Under the pieces are notes generated by a model that saw only the letters and a program-made list of their open reading frames with translations, was not told the origin of the DNA and did no database searches. A stretch of DNA of 64,000 bases, taken from Zygnema circumcarinatum. Lineage: Eukaryota; Streptophyta; Zygnematophyceae; Zygnematales; Zygnemataceae. This document shows, piece by piece, positions 1-15,774 of the stretch. Made by a program: the position numbers and the translations under genes. Positions within the stretch are counted from its first letter, which is position 1; every line of letters starts with the position of its first letter. Where the stretch lies: assembly GCA_037447605.1 (NCBI GenBank), contig CM074805.1, positions 3,316,900 through 3,380,899 of the forward strand. The letters are read 5' to 3'.

Positions 1-257
1 GGGAAGTGACACAGGAATGGAAGCAGAGCCACTTTACAAGACAAAGCTTATTTCTTAGTCGGCTTTGATGGCTGTTGAGATGTTATCTTTGTAATAATCA
101 CGTAGTTTCTAGGTCTTGCCTTAGGCCTCTTTCTCTGGTCATTCAAGTGATTTATGGGGCCTGCAAGCAAGAGTACTTTCAGTCATGCTAGGGCATCTTG
201 AGACTTGATAACTCAATTTTCTTAATTCTTACTTCACACAAGTGCGTTATCTTGCAG

Positions 258-782
258 ATTGCCATAGAGCTTGCCCGACTGCGCCTTCATGCAGCCAATA
301 ACAAGCTTTCTAGGGAAGATGTGACGGGAGGGACCATTACTATATCAAATGTTGGGACCATTGGCGGCACCTACGCTACCCCCCTCCTAAATGCTCCAGA
401 AGTGGCCATTGTGGCCCTTGGCAGAATTCAGAAGCTGCCGCGGTTTGACGAGGAAGGAGCCCTTCGCGCCGCCTCCGTCATGCAGGTATGGGGTCATGCT
501 AAAGTCGTGCAGAATCTGCAAAGAGATGCGGGTTTTGACGGAAGACACAAAAGCCTGCTTCTGTCTGCCTGCCGGCGTGCCCCCACTTTCGTAATAATCA
601 GCGCATCCTGCTCGGCATTGTCCGATTGATTTAGGAGGCGTTTTGTGCCACCTTTTTTTTTTTGGCAGGTGAGCTGGTCAGCAGATCATCGGATTATTGA
701 TGGCGCCACCCTTGCCAGCTTCTGCTGTGAATGGAAGGCCCACTTAGAGAAGCCGGACCGCCTGCTGTTGCGCCTCAAGTAG
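258..782 (+). CDS. Branched-chain 2-oxoacid dehydrogenase E2 (dihydrolipoyl acyltransferase), 3' end
   Basis: Two final exons, 258-485 and 669-782, joined by a GT-AG intron. They encode the C-terminal part of the acyltransferase catalytic domain that moves the branched acyl group from lipoate to CoA in the mitochondrial branched-chain oxoacid dehydrogenase complex. Visible family landmarks are [10 protein letters not shown], the [16 protein letters not shown] strand region and the catalytic ADHRIIDG motif, which holds the acyltransferase His and Asp and is encoded at the start of the last exon. The protein ends in LLLRLK followed by TAG. The lipoyl and E3-binding domains lie off the left edge, so the gene is truncated by the window and not by mutation. 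The wording around the active site fits BCKDH E2 better than pyruvate dehydrogenase E2. The acceptor at 258 is inferred from TTGCAG and a good start to conserved sequence. Confidence 0.9.
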
Positions 783-2348
783 GGGAAGCGTTCTGATGGG
801 AAGTTATGGCCACTCTGCGGCTTCCAGAGTTTCTTGCATCCTCCTAGTCAGACGTGGTTTGTAAATAGAAAGTATTGCAGCACATTTCCTTATTCGGTGT
901 ACAGCTGTGAAGCGGCGCGTGATGTCGATAGAGAGCGAAGGCAGGCAGGCAAACAGGCAGACATGCATGCTCGTCCTTAGGCTCAGCCGATGCTGGCGGT
1001 GCGCCCACAGCAGGCCGCAGCAGGCTGTGCGTGCGCCCGCTCTGCGCGCGGCGGTTTTGGCGGACCGCATGTACGGACAGCCTTGCGGTGTGCGCCTGCC
1101 TTCTGTGTACCGCACAGTGAATCCATCCCTTCATGCTCGCAGCTTTCGCGCCATCAATTCATCCATCCACGCATCCAGCCATCCATCCGCCCAGTCATGT
1201 TGGTGCCGGCCGCCTTCGCAGGACGAGGCCTCCCGATACGGTACCGATACTGCGCTGTATCGTACGTACGGTAGGGAGTCCGCTTTCCCGTCCGTCCGTT
1301 CTGTCCGTCCGGCACGAGTTGCCGTCCGGCACGAGTTGCCGTCCGGCCCACCCCCGCCCTCCCCCTTAACCGTTGCCCTGCGCGGGCGGTCTGTCTGGCG
1401 GCGCGGCGGGCGCGGACCACGCGCGCGGATCACGGAAGGCGCCCGGAACGAGTGTGCGGCCGCCGCGTGGCGCCCGGACGGGGGCGGGCCGCGCCCCGCC
1501 GACGAGGAGCTGCCGCGTGGCTGGCGGGGCGGGGCGCGGTCCTGCGGTCCTGCGGGCGGGCGGGCGGTGTCAGGGCAGGCCCGGGCGGGGGGGGCTCGCG
1601 GGCAGGTCTGTAAAACCGAATATATATTATCGACCGGTGGCCGAAGGCCGGGCTTGCACAGGAACCTTTCTGTCTGTGCGCGAACGAGCTGTTCGGTGGG
1701 TGGGTGACACATGAGAACCCAAAGGGCTCGAATGATGGCCCCTTCCCGCCTGCCTTCTTTCGCTTCACATTTGGTTCTCCATGTACATTGTTCGATCCAT
1801 CGTGCGACCAACGCCATTCGAGGAGCAGAGCATCGCCCAGCTGGTGCCCGCCCGCCCGCCTGCGCGCATGAATCGCGGCTCGATCCCGGCCCGAGCCGAT
1901 TTTCCTGCTAGCTCGCTCGCACGAGCACCGTCAATGCGGCCTTTGGCCCGCGGGCGGGTGTCCGCCTGTAAAATTTCCGGGCAGACGGCACGAGAAGATG
2001 AAAACTTTCCGCCCAGCCCGGCGAGCGTAAACATTTCTGCCCGCGCGCCCTCCCCCCGTCCGCGGGCAGCGCGCCAAACCCGCCGTCCCCTGCGCGTCCG
2101 TCCAAACGGGCCGCCTCCAACTTTCAAAATTTGAACTCGCAAGTTTGCTCACGCGAAAACACCGTACGGGCGCGGCCGGCTCTGACAGGCGAGCGCGGCG
2201 TGCCACCTGGCGGCGGAAGCGGTACCGCGCGGCGGCCCCGGGCAGGGCAGGACAGGACAGGGCCTGCCAGGAGGCCGCCGTGTGGCGCTGGACAGGCCCC
2301 CCGCCCGCCTGCAACGGCTCTCCGCGCCTGACTGCCAGTCCGGGGGCG
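783..2348. other. GC-rich intergenic region
   Basis: No convincing gene. It is strongly GC-rich from about 900 to 2330. It holds CATC-type short repeats near 1156-1192, a roughly 17-bp unit containing CCGTCCGGCACGAG repeated near 1312-1348, and many GTACGG/CCGTAC words. Long reading frames on both strands here come from the lack of AT-rich stops and carry no recognisable domain. The right part is probably promoter for the gene starting near 2400. Confidence 0.6.
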
Positions 2349-2356
2349 TATATTAA
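2349..2356 (+). promoter_or_regulatory. Probable TATA box
   Basis: TATATTAA at the right edge of a GC-rich island, about 90 bp upstream of a good splice-donor-like sequence (ACTGAG followed by GTAGGT near 2440). This arrangement suggests transcription begins near 2380 with a non-coding first exon of the downstream GPI-protein gene. Linkage to that gene is inference. Confidence 0.45.
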
Positions 2357-3151
2357 GGCGAGGGGAGGGAACAGGCGATTGCAGACGGAGTGGGAGGCGG
2401 CAGGGCAGGGCGGGTGCAGCAGCTGCTTGCAGGGACTGAGGTAGGTGTGTCGCTGCTTGTTTCCTCGCAGGAGCTCTCTTGATCAGCACGATGAGGGGTG
2501 TGTTTGGTCAAGGGCGAAGGCTGATTCTTTTCAAAGCGCTGAGAAAGATTAAGAGAGGAGTGTGGGCTGGCAACTGCTTTTGACGCTTTCGTTGCAGCTT
2601 GTTTTTGGCTCGCTCATAATTCTGACATCTGGGAAACTGTGTGTATCAGGTGGTGCTGTTTGCATTTCCGTGAGGCTGTTGCTTCATGCTGTGACCTCTA
2701 CGTTGCAATATGGCGACTGTCGGTCGTTCCGTCTTGATATGGTGCGAATCGTAATTCCCCGCAGCCACGGTGCTTCAGTTCAGTGTTTGTCTGGTTTTAT
2801 CGCTGGTTGCCTTGCTCGTGTAGCACACTAACGAGAAGGTGGTCATCAGTTCTGTATGGTCAGTTTTTTTAGCAGGTCGTTTCTTTCCTGTTATGGGCTA
2901 CAACATAGTAATAAATGTTCCATTTTTAGCTGTAACAGCCGAAGCTAGTTCAGGAGCTGATACCTTTGTATTTTCTTTTGTTAATCATCGCCTAATTGAA
3001 ATCAATCAAGAAATGTGCAGTAGCTGATTATGAAGGTATTGTTCAGAACCATGATGATAAGACTATTCTTTTTGCAAGCCGAGTCGCTTTTATCTCTGCA
3101 TTTACGTTGTGTTAAACGTTAGTGCTGACTTCTTTGTCCCGGTGTGTGCAG

Positions 3152-5075
3152 TATTTTCGCCATTTACTGCTTCTGTGGCCTGCACTCTGCCACCGCGCAA
3201 GACGAAGAAACTAGCCAGTGCAATCTAGTTGATAGCATCGACCTCCTCACTGGTAACTTAGTGAAGAATTTGCTCACATCCCACTTTTCGATGAATTTCC
3301 GGTTGGAATGTGTGGAAGTTTACAATGGTTACGAAAATTAACAAATAGCCTTGATTTTTGCTGCAGGTTTACTTCGCTGCCAGGGGGCCAGTCCAAACCA
3401 ATCAGACTGTTGTGCTGATGCTACGGCTGTTGAGAATGCCATTGCCCTAAAAAATCCTCAAGCTTATTTGGCTACGCTTACTGTTCAAACTCTCAACCAG
3501 GCCTGTCGAGAGGTATGCTCCTGCTTCCTGTCATATATCGTACCGAAGCTTACAGCGTGATGAAGATTGCATGCTGACTTGGGCATCTTGGCTTTTTCTG
3601 GCATTTTGTATGTCCTTTTTTGGCTCATGTTGCTCGGCTTTTTCAAATTTTGCAGGATTACAATCAAACCCTCAGAGGCAGTGGAGTGAAAGTGGATCTG
3701 TTCAAGTTTTGCCCAGATGCAAAGTTACTCCAATACCTCAGTGTGGCCAGCTTCGAAGCGTGCCCTGTTACGCAAATTCAAGACGTTATTCCATTGTAAG
3801 AATGATGTTCCCTAACAGTTCAGTTAACACGCACGCTGTGTAGTATCAGAGTGAAAATTAGCAGTACTTGTTTGATATGTAGACAATAGCATGCTTATTG
3901 TACTGAGCACCTGCTCTGTATAGTGGCTTCTGTTGAAACTATCTTTGTTATGAGAGAAGCGTTTTCCTGTTCATGTTTTAAGTCAAATTCCTCCTCTGGT
4001 CACTCCTCTATTCCTCCTCTGGTCTGCTGTATACTTTCGATCGCCTAGCTTCTTATGTTTCACAGGCCGTCCCCTGATTCAAATGTCTGTTCTGTGAATG
4101 CAGGGTGAATTTAACAGCTGTAGCAGAAAATTGCAGCGTTTCGGATCAAGCTTGTACCACTTGCTTGCCCTCCGTCAACCAGGCATCAACCATACTTGCT
4201 CAAGGAGATACAACTCCAGAAGTTGTACAAGCGTGCCAATCCATTGCCATTTTCTTTCTATATCAGCAGCAGGTACTAGTATTTCCATTTTTTTCTATCG
4301 AGTATCTGTTTTGCTTCTATCTGTACCTTACCAGTAAAAGCGCTCAGAGAATTTGCTCTTTCTTTGTAACTAATATCTCTCAATTTTTTTTTTGCTTCTA
4401 ATGCAACGCTTTTAATCCTTTTTTCTTGTGCAGTCATGAAAATGAACATTTTTTTTTTCCCAATCCAGTGAATTGTTGAACAGGGCTATCACTCGTCATA
4501 TTCGTCTTGATTCGTGCTCATCTGTCTCTGTGCAGTCATCAATCGTTGCTGATTCTATTGCGAGGATCCAACGATCAAGTGTATGCACCGCGCCAGTTGT
4601 GATTTTGTCCCCCCCCCCTCCTTCTCCACCTCCACCCCCATCCCCCCCTCCATCCCCACCACCACCACCGTCACCACCTCCAAGCCCCCCTCTCATTCCT
4701 AGTCCTCCACTACCAAAGGGTTTGAGGCATCCTCCACCACCCAAAAAACGCACTTCTCCTCCGCCAAAACTTCAATTGCCTCCTCCGAGTAGCCCCCCTC
4801 CTGTTGCGCCGTCAACAGCACCAGCCCCAATGCCTGCTATGGCGCCAGCTCCTAGCCCTATCCCAGTTGTACCCGCTCCTGCGCCTGCAACCCTTCCTGT
4901 TGCGTCCCCTCCTCCTGCAGCGTCACCCCCGCCTCCCGACGGTGCAGGAGCTGGTACTCCGCCAACAACCTCTCCTCCGGCAGCGTCCCCCCCTCCAAGC
5001 GAAGGCAGCACGACTGTGCCAGGAATTGCCTTTCTTGGATTTGTTCTCCTTGTCAGCGCAGTTTTTGTACTCTGA
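3152..5075 (+). CDS. SPARK-like GPI-anchored protein with proline-rich stalk
   Basis: Five in-phase exons: 3152-3252, 3367-3512, 3656-3795, 4104-4272, 4536-5075. The initiating exon is not resolved; the hydrophobic run FAIYCFCGLHSATAQ at the 5' end looks like the end of a signal peptide, so only a short upstream coding exon is missing. The mature part is cysteine-rich, with a CC pair (SDCCADA), a CPVTQIQD segment and a CTTCL segment, spaced as in the extracellular SPARK domain of plant receptor-like kinases and GPI proteins. Next comes SPPPP-type extensin-like sequence, then an alternating Ala-Pro section resembling arabinogalactan proteins. The C-terminus is a short hydrophobic tail (FLGFVLLVSAVFVL) after small residues, as expected for GPI attachment. 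There is no kinase domain. A cell-surface or wall role is inferred. Confidence 0.8.
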
Positions 5076-5442
5076 TCATTGTAGGACCACCTCGAGGTAC
5101 AGATGGAGTGCGATGAATGAATCGAGAATCCAAGTCGAATGTATGTGTTTTCCGAGTAATCAGTGATAGCAACTGATCTAACGCCAGCGCTCTGGCTGTG
5201 GTATTTCTGTCTAACGATCATGTCACTGTTTACAGTCCCTCGTGTCAGCAGGCTTCGTCTAGTTGGTAGTTTAATCCAGGTTTCCTCGGCAGCTTTGTGG
5301 AGGTGTAGGTAGGCTGTTTGTGGGTCGTTTTGGGATTCAAATTCTTTTTGGGGGGGCAACGGCCACACTTGGCCATTTCTGGTGAGATGGACCGTCGGCC
5401 AGCTTTTGTTGGGAACAATTGGTTTTGTTATCTGATGGAAGG

Positions 5443-5448
5443 AATAAA
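5443..5448 (+). terminator. Polyadenylation signal candidate
   Basis: AATAAA 368 bp after the stop codon of the SPARK-like gene, in AT-rich sequence. It is the most likely 3' processing signal for that transcript. Confidence 0.4.
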
Positions 5449-6072
5449 ATTAACTGCTTGGGCTTTCATTTTGTGTGGATGAGATTTAAAATGGCATTTG
5501 GCATTTGCTAGAGTACGGTGAGCTGCAACTGATCTGTCCATGACTTTTTTGAGAGATTAGGTCCTTCCCTTTGGTCCTGGAAGTGCCCGTCTTCTGTTAC
5601 CTTCTGTTTTGAACACTTGTACAGAATTGTGTCTCTTTCCTTTTGGTTTTCTTTCCAGTTTGTTTCTATGAGCTATTTCAGCATCTTCTATGGCTTGAAA
5701 GGATTGGCTATCAGATTTGGCAGGCCGACAGACGCGCCTGGATCGCAACTCTTTACGTTCGTCGTCACCACACATAGTTAAAAAAAATTGCTTTTCGAAG
5801 AAAGAACGGAAGGAAGGATCTTGCATCCAGGAAGACATTAGGTCAGGAAAATTGAACCGGCCGAGGACACAAACAACTGCCGTGCATCAACCACTTTGTG
5901 GCGTGGAAGTGTACAAGCAGCCAACCAAATCACAGGAACAGGAACAGCTGAATTGTTGAATTCTGGAAGAGAACTATCAAATCAATTCAGCGTTTCCAAA
6001 AGAAGCAGGGGAGCGCTGGGAAAGCTCTGATGTGGTTAGGCAGCAGTCAGACGGCTGCACTGAGAGTCCAGT
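5449..6072. other. Intergenic region between convergent genes
   Basis: Lies between the 3' ends of the SPARK-like gene (+) and the Nudix gene (-). It contains no domain-bearing reading frame, repeat array or RNA gene that I can see; the right part is probably the 3' UTR of the Nudix gene. Confidence 0.5.
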
Positions 6073-8563
6073 TCAACTCAGTCGCGGAGCATTGGGGGGA
6101 TCTGGCAGGAGGCCGTTCTTCTTGGCCCCCTCAAGGAGGGCAATTGCACTCAGCACTTTGCAGTCCGCGGAGGTCCTCCACAAGTCCTCGTACGGCACCA
6201 TATGCAGCTGAATAAGCTCTCCATGCTCTCGCAGGCCTCTCTGGGCTCCCCTCAATTCATCCACCAGCTGCATACCATCCCTGATAAAGGAAGTCACGCT
6301 ACTTTTTCAATAGCCTCATCTAGCTGCCCAGAAGGGCAGAGCTTCCTCCCACAGACTTTCTCCTATGCCTTTTGAATTTATTTTGAGGGCGAGTCTTTTT
6401 TTGAAGCAAGATTAAAGTATGCCAAGAGAAAAGTGATTCTAAGGAAACATTTGCATGACAAAATGGAGACGATTGAACATGTCGCTGCTTGTTTTGGCTA
6501 CATGACACCAAGAACCCAGCACTATTCTCACCTCTTGACGACAGGTCCCGCGGTAGAGGAACAGCGTGATATCTTCATCACTACCACCCTGATAGCAGTA
6601 CAGAACACTTAACCCTTCCTTTAAAGATGCTGAATAGGAAATAATCAAGCGTGACAGTTCTAGAGTGTGGATCGAAGCTACAAAAAATGGAGGTTGTGTG
6701 AGGAGCTCACTGGAGAAGGAAACATCTTCCCTCCCGTAGACTTGTCAAGAAATGCAGTCAAGTCGATGAGATCGGCAGCCTTGATTTTGATGCCTGTCTC
6801 CTCCTCCACCTAATTGACAGAAACTAGAAATAGTTTTTTCAAAGGATGGCTGGACCTTTACTACGTTCCAGGATTCAGCCTCAGCTTCCCCACGTCCTTC
6901 TGAAAATATTCATGGAACGGGGGAGTATCCCACCATCAAGCAGAGAGAAAGAGTAGGGGGGTCATGGAGCAGACCTCTCTTGCAGCAGTTCCCACAAAGT
7001 CTCCAGCATCTTCATCCAGCATGCCAGCTGGCAGCTCCAGTATGGCTCGTCCTACAGGTACTCGTGCCTGCTTCGTCTCACCATAAAAAGCCTCATTTGC
7101 AACGTGGCCATACGAACGGAGTTCACAAAAGACTCCTTTGCATGGGATGGGAAATACAGCTTGCACATACACTGCCCACCAATGCCTTTCATTCATATCT
7201 GAAAGCTTGCAAGTTTTTTGCTGATGTTGTCGCTGACCTGTTCGGTCAGCACTGCAAACGTATCTCCCCCGCATGTGAGAAGCATAAGGATGCCTACTGC
7301 CCCTCCTCGAGCAAAGATGATTCCCGGCAGCTGTCCGCCGCGTCCGAAGTGGCAAGATCCATAACGAGGCAGAGACGACAGGGTATAAGCTTCAACTTCA
7401 TCTGCCATGTGGAAATATAGTTTCAATTTTGTCATTCTTTGATGGTTTAAGAACATTGTCTCAGTACCTTGTCTCTTTCCCTTATCGTCAACGTTATTCA
7501 GCCTACAGGATGACGACGAGGTTTCAGCTGGCTTAGTTCAGCAAGCCGGCCTCTACAGAGCAGATTACAGCTCTTGCATTATTTGTGGCCTCTCCCACGT
7601 GTCCCTTTGTTCAGCAAGTTTTTAGAATACAAACGTGCCAATTCTAAGGGCTCACTTTGGCTCCAGTCATGTCATCTCTCACGTCGGCTTTGAATTTGAC
7701 AAAGCCAACGCGCGTCCCGAACATGTCAACACTCTGTCACCCCTTTCCCTCCACCCAAAACGAAGGAGAATTTTTCAGCTTTTTCTTCGAGCCCTTCGTC
7801 ATTTTCAGCATAGGCTTCACCTCATTCCTCGCCTTACCTTCCACATTATACGCTGAATGAGTGGACATGCCTCCCACTTATCCTACAAGCACGACAGCAG
7901 CTTATCCTGCAAGCAGGTGAATGAGGTGAATGCTTGGCTTTTTACAGGTTTCAATGTTTCAGTAGGTCAAATCACTCGGCAACTTTGGTATCATAAGAGT
8001 ACTTTTCAGCTTATCCATTCCCAAATGTTCAGACATGCGCGACTTACCCACATTTTCCATTGCACCGGAAAAAAGAAGTTAGTATTCCGGAGTTGAGAAT
8101 GCAAACATCTTGAGCCCACACCTGTATAATAATGCTGTGGAGGGAGCAGCGAGCCCCACCAGATCCTCCCAAAGTGAGGATACCCTGCGGCCCCTCCATG
8201 TGTGCTGCCCACTGTTTGAAAGGCGTTGACTCCACAGCCCTCCTATGTCCCCCATCCCCCGTCCCCCGTCCCCTCACAGCGCTTCCTTACAACCTTCAGA
8301 AATCAGAGCAGGCGGACATTAAGCCAGCACGCCTGAATGTTCAAACAGTTGCCGGTTAGCTTTGAAAAACCCGGTTTCACAGTTCTCGTTCCAGGACATC
8401 AAAGGCAATCTTGTTCCCTTTTTCTATGCCACTTGTCGCAGCAGTGGCGGACACACCTGACATCCTCATCAGATACGCCAGGCTCTCCCAGCACTGGCAC
8501 GGATCTCTTGCAGATTTCAACAACCACAGAAGAGCTTGCCGCTGCTGCTGCGCTGGAAGCCAT
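6073..8563 (-). CDS. NUDT14: Nudix hydrolase, NUDT14-like (ADP-sugar diphosphatase type)
   Basis: Eight exons on the minus strand: 8563-8457, 8242-8122, 7733-7656, 7330-7238, 7067-6975, 6809-6711, 6588-6532, 6267-6073; phases close to give 280 residues. Landmarks in order: SVDMFGTRVGF, LPGIIFARGGAV, VPVGRAILELPAGMLDED, the Nudix helix core REVEEETG with its metal-binding glutamates, LTAFLDKSTG, GGSDEDITLFLYRG, and GLREHGELI near the end. This order matches Arabidopsis NUDT14, which hydrolyses ADP-ribose and ADP-glucose. The REV/EEE core is split by an intron, so no single exon shows a complete Nudix box. The N-terminus is Ala/Ser-rich with no clear plastid transit peptide, so location is open. 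The ATG at 8563 was chosen because it is the first in-frame Met. G-boxes lie 160-250 bp upstream. The symbol is by similarity. Confidence 0.9.
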
Positions 8564-8723
8564 GGTGAAACGATGAAAGGGAGTCGTCCCGGGGAGTGAC
8601 GGAGAGGGGATGCGATGCCAGGCACTTCTGCTGCGCTGGTTTTGCCCTACCGCGCGGAGTGGGGAAGGGGGAGGGGAAGGGCCGAGCGGCGGGGAGGGGA
8701 GAGGAGAGGGGGACAGGCGCGCT

Positions 8724-8815
8724 GCCACGTGGCGCACTCTCAGCGCCCGCGTTGCGCCCAGAGAGCCAGCGAGGCGCCACGTGGCAGGCATGGAGCGCGC
8801 TTCACGCCACGTGTC
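8724..8815. promoter_or_regulatory. Triple G-box cluster upstream of the Nudix gene
   Basis: GCCACGTGGC palindromes at 8724-8733 and 8776-8785 and a GCCACGTGTC variant at 8806-8815, in GC-rich sequence 160-250 bp upstream of the Nudix start. CACGTG is the known core for plant bZIP and bHLH factors, and ACGTGGC is the ABRE form. Function here is inferred from position and clustering. Confidence 0.6.
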
Positions 8816-9337
8816 GCTCAGTCCTGTGCTCGCCGAAAGGGAAACGTCTTGCCTTTGGCTGTGGCTCGTGCGACGGATGACGTGGCAGGCGTCGATTGGG
8901 CAGAGAACAAGTTCTGAGAAGAGAGGTGTTTGGGTGAGAGCTCAGCTCACATGCTTTTTATCATCGATTTTCCAAAAAAAAAAAAAAAATCTACACGAGG
9001 TGAACACGTCCTGCTGTACAGCGCAGGAACGAGACGAATGTCCCATCTTGAAATTATCTTATCATCTTATCGCCACAAAACACTGGGGGCACTCGCGCCA
9101 TCTTCAGACCATCAACAGGAATCTCTCTAAGGTTGCGTTGAATTCTCATCGGTTGGCGACAACGCATGCTCGCGATCTTTTTTCCTTTGTTAAGGAAAAA
9201 GCAGCTGTTTTTCCCTTTCCTTTCATACCAGCTAACAAGCTATAAGTAAAGTAACACAAGAGCCTTTCGCCTTCTGTCACCTTCACGCTTCTGACGATTG
9301 ATCTACCCAACACCTCACTGCCTGCTATGGTTCGACT
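8816..9337. other. Intergenic region between Nudix promoter and enolase 3' end
   Basis: Contains a poly-A run near 8973-8989 and otherwise unremarkable AT-rich sequence. No gene supported. The right part is probably enolase 3' UTR. Confidence 0.5.
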
Positions 9338-14386
<5,049 letters not shown>

Positions 14387-14638
14387 TCACGTGGCGCAAG
14401 CGCAGTGGCTGGAGATAAAAATCGAAGGCGACGACAGCGATGACTTGGCGCTGAGCGGCGCGCCACGTGGAGGCCGGCGCTGCGACCTCAGATTGACGGC
14501 GGCCGACATCGGTCTCGTGCGGTCAAGATGCCAGCGCTCGGCAGCGCTCCCCGCGAAGCGCGGCGGATCTTGAAGTGGGCGACCGCCAATGGGAGAGCCT
14601 GTTTGGGTGGTACTCGCGTGCTCGAGGTGACACGTGGC
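14387..14638. promoter_or_regulatory. G-box sites between enolase and subtilase genes
   Basis: Three CACGTGG sites: TCACGTGGCG near 14387, GCCACGTGGA at 14462-14471 and GACACGTGGC at 14629-14638. They lie 580-830 bp upstream of the enolase ATG on the minus strand and more than 1.1 kb upstream of the subtilase on the plus strand, so enolase is the more likely target. Function is inferred. Confidence 0.5.
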
Positions 14639-14830
14639 GCAGCTCGCGTCCCTTCCCTTGGCTCGCCCGCCATCCATTCATCCATCCTGGGGCCTTCCAG
14701 ACCGACCGACCGACCGAGCGACCGACCGACCTCGCGCCGCAAACTGCAAACTTGGTTCGCGGGGCGAAAAGTGAACCGCGGCGTGCCACGGCGCTCCAAG
14801 AAATTCGGGGATCGACCTACATTCTTGCAC

Positions 14831-14846
14831 TCTACGGTACCGTAGA
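14831..14846. repeat. Perfect 16-bp palindrome
   Basis: TCTACGGTACCGTAGA reads the same on both strands. It sits just left of the AGGGGG array and contains the GTAC/CCGTA word that recurs throughout the GC-rich parts of the window. Confidence 0.8.
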
Positions 14847-14856
14847 CCATAGACAA

Positions 14857-14940
14857 GGGAGGGGGAGGGGGAGGGGGGAGGGGGAGGGGGAGGGGGAGGG
14901 GGAGGGGGAGGGGGGAGGGGGAGGGGGAGGGGGAGGGGGG
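14857..14940. repeat. (AGGGGG)n array, G-quadruplex-prone
   Basis: About 84 bp of near-perfect AGGGGG units on the plus strand with occasional extra G. Runs of five or six G at 6-7 bp spacing are a classic G-quadruplex pattern. It lies about 830 bp upstream of the subtilase start and 1.05 kb upstream of the enolase start. Confidence 0.9.
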
Positions 14941-15216
14941 GCAGAGTTTGACTTTCGGCTGGAAACTGAGCGTGACAGGTTCGAATTGAGACTGTGGTTC
15001 GGCGGAGGCTCGCCGCCGTTGGATGGAGAGTACATTTTGACATCGCAAGCTCGGAGTCGAAGCCACAGGTTCCGTGGAAGTCGAAGTTTGCCTGTCCCTG
15101 TACCGCAGACGGGACGTTTTCAAGTCCGATGATGAGGTCATGAGACCCTCTACTACCGTACAGTACACGGCAGCATCGGGCCGAGGTCCTTTGACATCGA
15201 TCTCACGATGGCAGAT

Positions 15217-15250
15217 ACATGCACATGCACATGCACATGCACATGCACAT
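15217..15250. repeat. (ACATGC)n hexanucleotide array
   Basis: Between five and six perfect copies of ACATGC upstream of the subtilase gene. Two more short arrays follow: CCAG units at 15343-15371 and GCCT units at 15616-15650. All are simple repeats with no coding potential. Confidence 0.85.
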
Positions 15251-15616
15251 GGGGAGGGAACCACAAGAGCCGGCCACACGACTGCGGCGGAAGCCAGAGC
15301 CACGAGGCCGAACACTGCTTGTGCACCAGAGGGGCTCCGGAGCCCAGCCAGCCAGCCAGCCAGCCAGCCAGGTCCAGCCACGTCAAGCGGCGGCCTCCTG
15401 CCGGCCCGCCCGGCCAGGCTCCGCGACAAGCGCGCGACCCTACGGCCCCGTCCGTACACGGGCCGAATCTCGCGCGCCTCTCGCGAGGCGGCCGCCGCAT
15501 CCCCCGTTTGGACTGTAGCGGGTGCACCGGCCAATGGCAGCCGAGCGTGAGCGTCAGCGCTGGGCGGGCGCTGTCGGTGCCGCCCGGCCGCCCGGCCGCG
15601 TCCCGCCGCCGGGCCG

Positions 15617-15648
<32 letters not shown>

Positions 15649-15774
15649 CCAGTGCGGGGCCGGGGCCGCCCAGCCCTGGCCCTGCGCTCGGCGGAAAGAG
15701 CCCAACCAGCAAGCAGCAAGCAGGGAGCAGCAAGCAGGGAGCAGAAAGCAGGGAGCAGGGAGCGCAGCGCCGCC

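Noticed and set aside
258-782. Pyruvate dehydrogenase E2
   Set aside because: The sequence around [16 protein letters not shown] and the ADHRIIDG-to-end segment fits the branched-chain E2 pattern better than PDH E2.
907-1817. Long frames on both strands (266 and 228 codons)
   Set aside because: Overlapping frames in GC-rich sequence with no domain, low-complexity composition and no splice context. They arise from lack of AT-rich stop codons.
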